The notes under the pieces are model-generated. The model did no database searches and was not told the DNA's origin. It saw nothing but the letters and a program-made list of their open reading frames with translations. From the NCBI GenBank assembly GCA_948665105.1, contig CAPNGW010000101.1, forward strand, positions 1-7,828: DNA of 7,828 nt. The letters run 5' to 3'. Both the position numbers and the translations under genes were made by a program. The DNA comes from an uncultured Lachnospiraceae bacterium (GTDB taxonomy: Bacteria > Bacillota > Clostridia > Lachnospirales > Lachnospiraceae). Each line of letters starts with the position of its first letter. Within the stretch, counting starts at the first letter, position 1. Positions 1 through 5,931 of the stretch are shown here, in pieces.

Positions 1-141
1 GAACCCACCGAGCCGACAGAACCCACCGAGCCGACAGAACCTGCCGATACGAATAAGCCAGAAGATACGAACAAACCGGTAGATACGACGAAGCCTGCTG
101 AAACAACGAAGCCTGTTGAAACAACGAAGCCTGCTGATACA
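1..141 (+). repeat. In-frame 18-bp tandem repeats encoding a Pro/Thr/Glu/Lys stalk
   Basis: Bases 1-18 and 19-36 are identical 18-bp units (EPTEPT). Bases 88-105, 106-123 and 124-141 are near-identical 18-bp units (TKPAET, TKPVET, TKPADT). The DNA between them keeps the same six-codon period with more divergence. Because the unit is a multiple of three, gain or loss of copies changes only the length of the wall-spanning stalk. Copies upstream of base 1 may exist. Confidence 0.85.
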
Positions 142-270
142 ACCAACAGCAAAAGTCCCCAAACTGGCGATAACAGTAGCATCGCCCTCTGGATAACATT
201 TATGTTGGCGGCGGCTGTCACTCTGGCCGGCTCTTATGCTTGCAGCCACAAGAAAAAATACAACAGATAA
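1..270 (+). CDS. C-terminal part of a sortase-anchored cell-wall surface protein (partial, 5' end outside window)
   Basis: Frame 1 is open from the first base to TAA at 268-270, giving 89 residues. The first 47 or so form a low-complexity stalk with a six-residue period (EPTEPT, then DTNKPE/DTTKPA-type units). A sortase-type signal follows: SPQTG (154-168), an LPXTG variant often seen in Clostridia, then a hydrophobic stretch (IALWITFMLAAAVTLAGSYA) and a basic tail (HKKKYNR). This order of stalk, sorting motif, membrane segment and charged tail is what sortase substrates show, so the protein should be covalently linked to peptidoglycan, with the stalk spanning the wall. The functional N-terminal domain is off the window, so ligand or enzyme activity cannot be stated. 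It is followed by its own terminator and is probably unrelated to the transport operon. Confidence 0.88.
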   Translation, partial: EPTEPTEPTEPTEPADTNKPEDTNKPVDTTKPAETTKPVETTKPADTTNSKSPQTGDNSSIALWITFMLAAAVTLAGSYACSHKKKYNR

Positions 271-280
271 ATCATTCAGT

Positions 281-318
281 AACCGCCCTGTGGATTGAAT
301 TCCACAGAGCGGTTTTTT
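281..318 (+). terminator. Intrinsic terminator of the surface-protein gene
   Basis: The left arm is AACCGC (281-286), a one-base mismatch, then CTGTGGA (288-294). The loop is TTGAAT. The right arm is TCCACAG (301-307), the mismatch partner A308, then GCGGTT (309-314). The T-run extends to 318. The stem is 13 bp around a single mismatch, begins 10 nt after the stop codon and ends in a U-tract, the classic Rho-independent form. Confidence 0.93.
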
Positions 319-378
319 ATATCATGGGGAAGCCCAGACAGCTTTCCTATAATAATAAATGGGAAATGTGTCTCTTGA

Positions 379-392
379 TTTCCCTTGGGAAA
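379..392. other. Short palindrome TTTCCC-TT-GGGAAA in the operon leader region
   Basis: A perfect 6-bp inverted repeat with a 2-bp centre lies about 75 bp upstream of the proposed -10 box, with further CTTG (374-377) and CAAG (396-399) complementarity outside it. It could be a dimeric-repressor or catabolite-control site, but it does not match the CcpA cre consensus well. The rest of the 239-bp gap (319-378, 393-404) shows nothing I can assign. Confidence 0.25.
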
Positions 393-404
393 GAACAAGA
401 AAAG

Positions 405-436
405 AGTTCAAAATTCTCCACATAGTAGTTCAAAAT
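405..436 (+). promoter_or_regulatory. Direct repeat AGTTCAAAAT x2, candidate AraC/YesN-type activator site
   Basis: AGTTCAAAAT occurs at 405-414 and again, identically, at 427-436. The starts are 22 bp apart, two turns of the helix. The second copy ends 6 bp before the proposed -35 position. Direct half-sites about 21-22 bp apart and abutting a weak -35 are the usual geometry for AraC-family activators. The YesN-like regulator encoded at 4984-6538 is the obvious candidate to bind here. The repeats are seen directly; the binding partner is inferred. Confidence 0.6.
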
Positions 437-442
437 AGTGCA

Positions 443-471
443 TTTTAGTATGAAACAGAAGGATATATAAT
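443..471 (+). promoter_or_regulatory. Probable promoter of the transporter operon
   Basis: A perfect TATAAT -10 box lies at 466-471. At 17-bp spacing the -35 position is TTTTAG (443-448), a poor match to TTGACA. A strong -10 with a weak -35 directly downstream of the direct repeat fits activator dependence. Transcription would start near 478, giving a short leader of about 30 nt before the start codon at 510. Confidence 0.6.
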
Positions 472-509
472 GCAGACATAAACAAAATACACCCAAGGAG
501 GAAATACCT

Positions 510-1886
510 ATGAAAGGAAGAATTAAAAAGTTATTGGCCTGTGGTCTTTGCTTTAGCATGGCCATGGGTATGCTGGCAGGCTGCGGCAGCGACAACAAAT
601 CCAATGCAGGAGAAAAAGACAGCCAGGAGGTGAACGCCGATAAAGAGGAGGACACCGACCAGGATAAGGGTAATGAGGAGGGCGACAAAGGCACAGGAAA
701 AACCATAACCCTTGCTGCATCCCAGAACTGGATTGTGGATGTGGACCGTGCACTGGCAGAGAAGTTTGAGGAGGAAACCGGAATTAAGGTGGATTTCCAG
801 TTGAGCCCCGATGACCAGTACCAGACTATCATCAAGTCAAAATTAAATACCGGAGAAGGACCGGACATCTTCATGTCTTATTCCGGAACCAAGCTAAAGG
901 ATTTTAATCCCGAGCAGAACATGGTGGATTTATCCAATGAGTCCTGGGTAAGCGGCCTTCAGCAGTGGGCGGTTGACACCTCTTCCTACAATGGAAAGCT
1001 GTATGCACAGAATACCGCAGGTGTGGATGACACCAACGGCGTGCTGTACAAGAAGTCCGTATTCGAGGAGAACAACATTAGGGTTCCCACCAATTACGAA
1101 GAGTTCAAGGCTGCATGCGACCAGTTGGCGGCTGCAGGCATTACACCCATTTATGAATTTGTAAAGGATTTGTGGCACACCCACTACTGGATGGAAGGTG
1201 CAAGCGCTCTGGCCCTGGCCAACAACCCGGAGCTTTACAACCAGCTTAACACCAACCAGATTGGATTTGCAGACGTACCGGAATTCGTAACCGCCATGGA
1301 GCAGCTTCAGGAGATGGAAGCCGCCGGATACTTCGGAGACAATCATATGTCCAACATTTATGACAATTCTTACGATGCACTGGCCAGCGGAACCTACGGC
1401 ATGATTATCATTCACGGCTCCTATCCCAACGAGATGGCCATGAACATTGACGGCGTGAATCCTGAGGAATACGGCATGTTCCCAAGCCCTCTTGCAGATA
1501 ACCAATATGCAACACTGACTGCAGGCGGAACTACAAAATGTATCAACGCAAACAGTGAAAACATTGAGGAAGCAAAGCAGTACTTTGAGTTCCTTGCAAG
1601 AGAAGACAATTTAAAGACTCTGTATAGCGAGAAGACCACCTATGTATCCTCTTCCGTTGAGGGAATCGAAGCGAGCCCCACAGTTGCATTTAACGAGCTG
1701 ATGGGCATTGTGGGAGACAAGAAGAGCCCCGGAGCAGAAGCCAGCGTATACTTCTATGACGGCGGAAAAATCAGTGAGCTTTGCCAGGAGATGTTTGTGG
1801 GCGCGCTGTCACCCAAGGAGGTATTGGAGCAGTACGACGCAACAAGAAGAGCCCTTGCAAAAGATGCAGGACAGGAAGGGTTCTAA
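510..1886 (+). CDS. Extracellular solute-binding lipoprotein, family 1 (CUT1 sugar ABC transporter)
   Basis: The 458-residue product starts with a type II signal peptide: basic MKGRIKK, a hydrophobic core and the lipobox LAGC with the lipidated cysteine at C25. An acidic, Asn/Lys-rich linker of about 40 residues follows, then the mature fold from about residue 65 (TITLAASQNW...FEEETGIKVDFQ...GEGPDIFMSYSG). That opening is characteristic of family 1 sugar-binding proteins, and the length is normal for them. It should capture an oligosaccharide or related solute outside the membrane and deliver it to the two permeases that follow. The start is fixed by AAGGAGG (495-501), 8 nt before the ATG. 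The gene is first in the operon, 38 bp after the -10 box. The ligand cannot be deduced, since these proteins diverge quickly. Confidence 0.93.
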   Translation: MKGRIKKLLACGLCFSMAMGMLAGCGSDNKSNAGEKDSQEVNADKEEDTDQDKGNEEGDKGTGKTITLAASQNWIVDVDRALAEKFEEETGIKVDFQLSPDDQYQTIIKSKLNTGEGPDIFMSYSGTKLKDFNPEQNMVDLSNESWVSGLQQWAVDTSSYNGKLYAQNTAGVDDTNGVLYKKSVFEENNIRVPTNYEEFKAACDQLAAAGITPIYEFVKDLWHTHYWMEGASALALANNPELYNQLNTNQIGFADVPEFVTAMEQLQEMEAAGYFGDNHMSNIYDNSYDALASGTYGMIIIHGSYPNEMAMNIDGVNPEEYGMFPSPLADNQYATLTAGGTTKCINANSENIEEAKQYFEFLAREDNLKTLYSEKTTYVSSSVEGIEASPTVAFNELMGIVGDKKSPGAEASVYFYDGGKISELCQEMFVGALSPKEVLEQYDATRRALAKDAGQEGF

Positions 1887-1902
1887 AAGATAATTCCTTT
1901 TG

Positions 1903-1934
1903 GAAGGGGCTGTGAAGGTTTAAGCAGCCCCTTC
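1903..1934 (+). other. Intercistronic hairpin between binding-protein and permease genes
   Basis: GAAGGGGCTG (1903-1912) and CAGCCCCTTC (1925-1934) are perfectly complementary over 10 bp, with a 12-nt loop. No U-tract follows (TGTCAC). It is therefore not a standard terminator, and more likely stabilises the upstream message or causes partial termination. In either case more binding protein than permease would be made, a known pattern in sugar ABC operons such as malE-malF. Confidence 0.75.
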
Positions 1935-1972
1935 TGTCACAAGAATGAAGCGGAAAGGCAAGGAATAAAGCC

Positions 1973-2839
1973 ATGAAACATAAAAAAATATATCCTTCCT
2001 ATTTTATACTTCTATCCCTGGTGCTGTATCTGGTGTTTTTTATGATTCCCAGCGCCATGGGCCTGGCATTCTCGTTCACCGACTGGAATGCCATGAATGA
2101 TGAGGTACATTTTACCGGATTTTCACATTTTATCGAAATTTTCACCAATAACAGATATTTGCTGGTTATCAGAAATACCATTATTTTTGCCATAGCCACT
2201 ACCATTTTGAAAAATGTGCTGGGGCTTGGAATGGCGCTGGCTTTAAATAAAAGCTTTAAGACCAGAAACCTTTTGCGGACCATTTTCTTTTTTCCGGTTA
2301 TGCTTTCACCCCTTATCATAGGCCTGGTATTTAAGTCTATTTACAATCCCGATACCGGTATTGTGAATGCATTTTTAGGGGTTCTGGGCCTCGGTGGATT
2401 ACAGAGAGACTGGCTGGGAGATATTTCCACAGCTCTGGCTGCGGTGGTCATTGTGGAGGTATGGAGGCTGGTGGGTCAGAATATGGTGATTTACATAGCC
2501 GGCCTACAGGCCATCTCCGACGATTATCTGGAAGCGGCCTCCATCGACGGGGCAACGGCTTTCCAGAAGCTTCGCTATATTATCATCCCCCAGCTTATGC
2601 CCTCCATCACCATCAACCTGGTACTGAATTTGATTGCAGGCCTTAAGGTATTCGATCTGGTATTCGTCCTTACAAACGGCGGACCGGCCAGAATGACCGA
2701 GGTATTGAATACTGTAATTTACAAAGAATACAGCTCCGGAAGATACGGATTTTCAACAGCGCTTGGACTTATCATGTTTGTCTTTACCTGTATTGTGGCA
2801 TTCTCCGTGTTAAAGGCTATGTCAAAGGAGGACGACTAA
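1973..2839 (+). CDS. CUT1 sugar ABC transporter permease, MalF/UgpA type
   Basis: The 288-residue membrane protein has a short cytoplasmic N-terminus (MKHKKIYPSY), a first membrane segment near residues 10-32, and several more. The EAA loop that docks the ATPase lies at about residues 187-210 (EAASIDGATAFQKLRYIIIP), with the conserved EAA, the G 7 residues later and the terminal P. The stretch FDLVFVLTNGGP near residues 227-238 is typical of MalF-like subunits. It pairs with the next gene product to form the transmembrane channel. A ribosome-binding sequence AAGGAA (1960-1965) lies 7 nt before the ATG and is weaker than those of its neighbours. Length and motifs are intact. Confidence 0.95.
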   Translation: MKHKKIYPSYFILLSLVLYLVFFMIPSAMGLAFSFTDWNAMNDEVHFTGFSHFIEIFTNNRYLLVIRNTIIFAIATTILKNVLGLGMALALNKSFKTRNLLRTIFFFPVMLSPLIIGLVFKSIYNPDTGIVNAFLGVLGLGGLQRDWLGDISTALAAVVIVEVWRLVGQNMVIYIAGLQAISDDYLEAASIDGATAFQKLRYIIIPQLMPSITINLVLNLIAGLKVFDLVFVLTNGGPARMTEVLNTVIYKEYSSGRYGFSTALGLIMFVFTCIVAFSVLKAMSKEDD

Positions 2840-2840
2840 A

Positions 2841-3665
2841 ATGGCAAAGAAAAGAAATCTGTTAACCGCCATCAAGGCAATCCTGCTGTGGGGAATTTCT
2901 GTCCTGGTATTTATACCGCTTTTGATTATTGTATTTAACTCCTTAAAAACCCAGGGAGAGGCGGTGTCCATGGAATTTTCCCTTCCGGAGGTTCCAATGC
3001 TTCGTAACTATATAGAGGTTATGGAGCAGGTGAATATTGGGCAGGCCTTCTTAAACAGTATTATCATATCTGTATTCACGGTACTGGTGGCTACGGTGGG
3101 AGCAGCACTTTGTTCCTTCGTGCTGGCCAGGAGAAGAACCAGACTCCACCGGTTCATGTACATGTTCTTCCTGGTGGGACTGGTGGCGCCCCTTAATATG
3201 GTCCCGGCCATTCTGGTGCTCCAAAAGCTTCATCTGATGGACAGTCTCTTGGGACTGATTCTTCTGTATTCGGCACTGGTGACGCCCTTTACCATCTTTT
3301 TGTACTATGGGTTTATCAGCTCCGTGCCCAAGGAGCTGGATGAGGCGGCAATCATCGATGGATGCGGTCCCCTGGGGCTGTTTTGGAAGGTTATCTTCCC
3401 GTTGCTTAAGCCGGTTACGGTAACGGTGGTGATTCTGAATTTCATGAACGCCTGGAATGATTTTATTACTCCCTTCTACGTGATGAATTCCTCGGATAAG
3501 CTCCCCATGACCACCATGGTATACAGCTTCTTCGGGCAGTTCCAGAGAAGCTGGCATTATGTAAGCGTGATTATGGTGATGATTGTGGTTCCCATTATTA
3601 TTGTATACGCCATCGGACAGAAATATATTATTGCGGGTATGACTGCAGGAGCAGTCAAAGGCTAG
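2841..3665 (+). CDS. CUT1 sugar ABC transporter permease, MalG/UgpE type
   Basis: The 274-residue second permease begins with a basic N-terminus and a first membrane segment near residues 13-33. It has the MalG-type periplasmic stretch (FSLPEVPMLRNYIEV), the EAA loop at about residues 168-191 (EAAIIDGCGPLGLFWKVIFP) and the family C-terminus QKYIIAGMTAGAVKG. The start lies 1 nt after the previous stop codon. Its strong AAAGGAGG (2824-2831) lies inside the end of the upstream gene, so the two permeases are probably translationally coupled and made in equal amounts. No nucleotide-binding subunit follows. Many Firmicute CUT1 systems share one ATPase (MsmX/MsmK type) encoded elsewhere, and that is the likely arrangement here. 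Confidence 0.95.
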   Translation: MAKKRNLLTAIKAILLWGISVLVFIPLLIIVFNSLKTQGEAVSMEFSLPEVPMLRNYIEVMEQVNIGQAFLNSIIISVFTVLVATVGAALCSFVLARRRTRLHRFMYMFFLVGLVAPLNMVPAILVLQKLHLMDSLLGLILLYSALVTPFTIFLYYGFISSVPKELDEAAIIDGCGPLGLFWKVIFPLLKPVTVTVVILNFMNAWNDFITPFYVMNSSDKLPMTTMVYSFFGQFQRSWHYVSVIMVMIVVPIIIVYAIGQKYIIAGMTAGAVKG

Positions 3666-3679
3666 TAAGGAGAGAAAAA

Positions 3680-4918
3680 ATGAAGAAAATCAGATTAGGT
3701 TTGATTGGAGCAGGGGAGCGGGGCGCCAACTGCTATGCCCCTTATGCATTGAAATATCCGGCGGAGGTATCCTTTGTATGTGTGGCAGAGCCGCAGAGTC
3801 AACGGAGAGATGCCTTTGGAGATGCCCACGGGATTCCCATGGAGAACCGTCACAGCGACTGGAGAGAGCTGCTGGACAAAGGCTACGAGCTTGACGGCCT
3901 TATTATCGCCACCCAGGACCGTGAACATTACGAGCCGGCCATGGCAGCTATTGAAAAAGGCTACAATCTGCTGTTGGAGAAGCCCATGGCAGAGACAGCG
4001 GAGAAGTCTACAGCCATTGTGGAGGCTGCCAATGCAAAGGGGATTCTCCTCATGGTCTGCCATGTGTTGCGCCATACCCCCTTCTTCCGTGCCATGAAGG
4101 AAGCCATTGACAAGGGGGAGATAGGAAAGGTGCAGTCCATCCATCACATTGAGAATATCGGATATTTTCATTTTGCCCACAGCTATGTAAGAGGAAACTG
4201 GAGAAATTCGGAAGAAACCACGCCCATGATTGTGGCGAAATGCAGCCATGATACTGATATTATCAATTATCTGCTGGGCGGGAAAAAATGTACAAAGATA
4301 TCATCCTTCGGGTCTCTTGGCTATTTCAAGCCGGAAAATGCGCCGGAAGGTGCAACAAAGAGATGTGAGGACTGCCCGCATAACAAAAGCTGCATGTATT
4401 CGGCGTATCGGTATCTGGAAGACCGGAAGCAGCATCGGAATCTTAAGGATATTATCATGCGGACAGATGATAATGACAAATTTTTAAGCTATCTTTTGAC
4501 CACACCCTATGCCCGCTGTGTATATCATTGCGACAATAATGTGGCGGACCATCAGGTTGTTAACATGGAGTACGAGGACGGTGTCACTGCTTCCTGGCAG
4601 GCCAGTGCATTTACCATGGAAATTATCCGCCAGACCAAGATTATGGGGACAAAGGGTGAGATAGAAGGCTGCATCGAGGACGATAGGTTTGTAATCCGGG
4701 ATTTTGCAACCGGAAACGAAAAGGTGGTTAACGTCCACACACCTAAGACATTACATTCCGGCGGGGATGAGTGCATCATGGAGAGCTTTACCACTGCCCT
4801 TCGCACCATGGACGAGGAAAGTAAGAAGTACAGTGCGGAGTTGTCCCTGCAGGGCCATGTGATGGCTTTTGCAGCGGAAGCGTCCAGGGTAGAGGGCGGC
4901 AAGGTAATTGAGTTATAG
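3680..4918 (+). CDS. Gfo/Idh/MocA-family NAD(P)-dependent oxidoreductase
   Basis: The 412-residue protein has an N-terminal Rossmann fold with GxGxxG at residues 10-15 (GAGERG), the family motif EKP at residues 100-102 (K101 is the usual catalytic or substrate-contacting lysine), and a C-terminal substrate domain. KCSHDTDIINYLLG at 187-200 occupies the position of the usual catalytic Asp/His region. Family members oxidise or reduce hydroxyls of sugars, inositols and sugar acids, and some act in redox-assisted glycoside cleavage. Its place as fourth gene of the transport operon, 14 nt after the permease stop with AAGGAG at 3667-3672, implies it acts on the imported sugar. A cysteine cluster C229-x2-C232-x5-C238 is inserted in the C-terminal domain; I know of such CxxC-type inserts in some Firmicute homologues but no proven role. 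The exact substrate is unknown. Confidence 0.9.
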   Translation: MKKIRLGLIGAGERGANCYAPYALKYPAEVSFVCVAEPQSQRRDAFGDAHGIPMENRHSDWRELLDKGYELDGLIIATQDREHYEPAMAAIEKGYNLLLEKPMAETAEKSTAIVEAANAKGILLMVCHVLRHTPFFRAMKEAIDKGEIGKVQSIHHIENIGYFHFAHSYVRGNWRNSEETTPMIVAKCSHDTDIINYLLGGKKCTKISSFGSLGYFKPENAPEGATKRCEDCPHNKSCMYSAYRYLEDRKQHRNLKDIIMRTDDNDKFLSYLLTTPYARCVYHCDNNVADHQVVNMEYEDGVTASWQASAFTMEIIRQTKIMGTKGEIEGCIEDDRFVIRDFATGNEKVVNVHTPKTLHSGGDECIMESFTTALRTMDEESKKYSAELSLQGHVMAFAAEASRVEGGKVIEL

Positions 4919-4964
4919 ATACATGATTCCCAAATAGGGACTCTGAGGGCTGGCCCGGACGGTG

Positions 4965-5012
4965 CCGGCTGGGTGGAACGGAATTATTTCCTGTGTTCCT
5001 CCACCCAGCCGG
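4965..5012. terminator. Strong hairpin at the convergent gene junction, possible bidirectional transcription stop
   Basis: CCGGCTGGGTGGA (4965-4977) and TCCACCCAGCCGG (5000-5012) form a perfect 13-bp GC-rich stem. The 22-nt loop itself contains GGAA/TTCC (4980-4983, 4988-4991). The right arm lies inside the last codons of the minus-strand regulator (PSGWVEE); the left arm lies just beyond its stop. Neither strand has a U-tract after the stem, so termination is inferred from position and strength, not from a canonical terminator form. Confidence 0.45.
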
Positions 5013-5931
5013 AGGGGGTCAGTCCCGTTTCGTTTTTAAAGACTCTGCTGAAATAGCGGGCATCCTCATAGCCCACAGACTGGGCCACGGATTTGATATT
5101 GATATCCGGTGCATTTAACAATAGCTCCTTCGCCTGGTCCATGCGAAGATCAGTGAGATACTGCAAGGGTGAGGTGGCATATTCCTTTTTGAAAATACGA
5201 TTGATGTAGGAAGGTGTATAGCCAAAACGGTCGGACAGCTCCGCCAGAGAAACTGGCTGTGTCAGGTTTGACTCAATGTATCGGGCGATACGCCCACAGA
5301 GAGTGCTTCCAGTGGCAGGAGAAGAAGCCTGCTCCCAGAGCTCCTTTAGGGCGGCTGCTAAGCAGGAGAAGCATTCGTCCTCTGATTTCATGATGGGTAC
5401 CCGGGCCATGAAGGCGGAACTGGCAGCATCACAATCCTGCATATTAATCTGGAAGCAATGATTCATTGCTTCAAAAACCATGCCTATGTACCGCTGAAGG
5501 ACAGCGGCCGGATAAGATAGGAGCTTTGGAAGGGTATGCTGTATTAAGGAGAGAAAGGCCGTTTCACTATTCACGGAATGAAGCACCTGCATTTCCTTTT
5601 TGAGTTTATCTGCCTCAGGGGCCTCCGATAACTCCGATTGGCCCACCACAGCCGTTTCCTGCCCAAAAGGCCGGTTCCTAATTCTGGAGGACAGCCGCAG
5701 TGTATGTGCTCTCTGCCACAGCTCCTGATAGGATATCATATTCTGACAGGCAACAATCAGGAAGGGAGAGCCGGGGAGGCAGTCAGCCAGATGGTTTTTG
5801 AGCAGCAGGCAGAAATAGTCCATGGATTGACTGGAGGAGGGGGCGCGGAGAATGAGGAATTTCTGCATGGGGGAGGGCTCGGAGTTATCGGAGGCCCCAG
5901 GGCTCGTCAATGAGCCACAGGTGCTCCACAT
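4984..5931 (-). CDS. C-terminal part of a YesN-like response regulator (AraC-type DNA-binding domain), separated from its receiver domain by a frame-disrupting insertion
   Basis: This open frame holds the second half of a regulator that should be continuous with the receiver-domain frame upstream. True homologous sequence begins near SPMQKFLIL (residue 20 of the 315-residue frame) and runs through the variable central domain to an AraC/XylS domain at about residues 213-312. That domain has two helix-turn-helix motifs: VSLAELSDRFGYTPSYINRIF (226-246) and INIKSVAQSVGYEDARYFSRVF (277-298). Both look intact, so DNA binding would be preserved if the part is made. The nominal start at 5931 is only an ATG within the receiver-half reading region and has no properly spaced ribosome-binding site. 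An ATG at 5866-5868 lies 16 nt after the upstream stop and might allow reinitiation. The likely target is the 22-bp-spaced direct repeat at 405-436. Confidence 0.85.
   Translation of the reverse strand: MWSTCGSLTSPGASDNSEPSPMQKFLILRAPSSSQSMDYFCLLLKNHLADCLPGSPFLIVACQNMISYQELWQRAHTLRLSSRIRNRPFGQETAVVGQSELSEAPEADKLKKEMQVLHSVNSETAFLSLIQHTLPKLLSYPAAVLQRYIGMVFEAMNHCFQINMQDCDAASSAFMARVPIMKSEDECFSCLAAALKELWEQASSPATGSTLCGRIARYIESNLTQPVSLAELSDRFGYTPSYINRIFKKEYATSPLQYLTDLRMDQAKELLLNAPDINIKSVAQSVGYEDARYFSRVFKNETGLTPSGWVEEHRK
5618..5637 (+). repeat. Donor arm of a 20-bp perfect inverted repeat within the regulator gene
   Basis: GGGGCCTCCGATAACTCCGA here is the exact reverse complement of bases 5879-5898, 241 bp away. 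On the coding (minus) strand this copy reads in frame as SELSEAP in a smooth stretch of the central domain. It is therefore taken as the original copy and the other as derived from it. Confidence 0.9.
5874..5906 (-). other. 25-bp templated insertion flanked by an 8-bp direct repeat, disrupting the regulator frame
   Basis: AGGGCTCG occurs at 5874-5881 and 5899-5906. Between and overlapping them is TCGGAGTTATCGGAGGCCCC (5879-5898), the inverted copy of 5618-5637. The extra unit is 25 bp (its edges are ambiguous within the 8-bp repeat), which shifts the frame by +1 and brings a TAA (5885-5887) into the receiver-half frame. Removing one unit gives the uninterrupted coding sequence WLIDEP followed directly by SPMQKFLILRAP. 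TCG is shared microhomology at one junction. Confidence 0.8.

Noticed and set aside
348..353. TATAAT upstream of the operon as an alternative promoter
   Set aside because: At 17-bp spacing the -35 position is TGGGGA, a poor match. The TATAAT at 466-471 is better placed relative to the direct repeats and the start codon.
930..1505. 191-codon open frame on the minus strand
   Set aside because: It lies wholly antisense to the binding-protein gene, has no ribosome-binding site or recognisable motifs, and reflects codon bias of the sense gene.
3051..3557. 168-codon open frame on the minus strand
   Set aside because: It is antisense to the second permease, rich in His/Gln/Arg as expected from reverse reading of membrane-protein codons, with no family features.
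3695..4249. 184-codon open frame on the minus strand
   Set aside because: It is antisense to the oxidoreductase, with no supporting start signal or motif.
5014..5022. GGGGGTCAG shared with 7741-7749 as a possible donor for the kinase lesion
   Set aside because: The match is only 9 bp of G-rich sequence, with no matching junction structure, and is likely chance.
5618..5898. The 20-bp inverted repeats as borders of an invertible 241-bp segment (intragenic inverton)
   Set aside because: The present orientation already encodes the expected central domain. Inversion would not repair the frame, because the premature TAA lies within the repeat itself. The insertion model explains the repeat, the 8-bp duplication and the frameshift together. 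Paired reads showing the flipped form would reopen this.
5895..5898. Single extra G in the GGGG run (coding strand), or a programmed +1 frameshift, as the cause of the split
   Set aside because: Deleting one G gives an open 517-residue frame but leaves WASDNSE, which is fully accounted for by the inverted copy. Deleting 25 bp gives a cleaner join. No slippery site with stimulator was evident.
5638..5913. 91-codon plus-strand open frame opposite the regulator break
   Set aside because: It has a TTG start without a ribosome-binding site and low-complexity Gly/Glu/Gln content, and is a shadow of the regulator coding strand.
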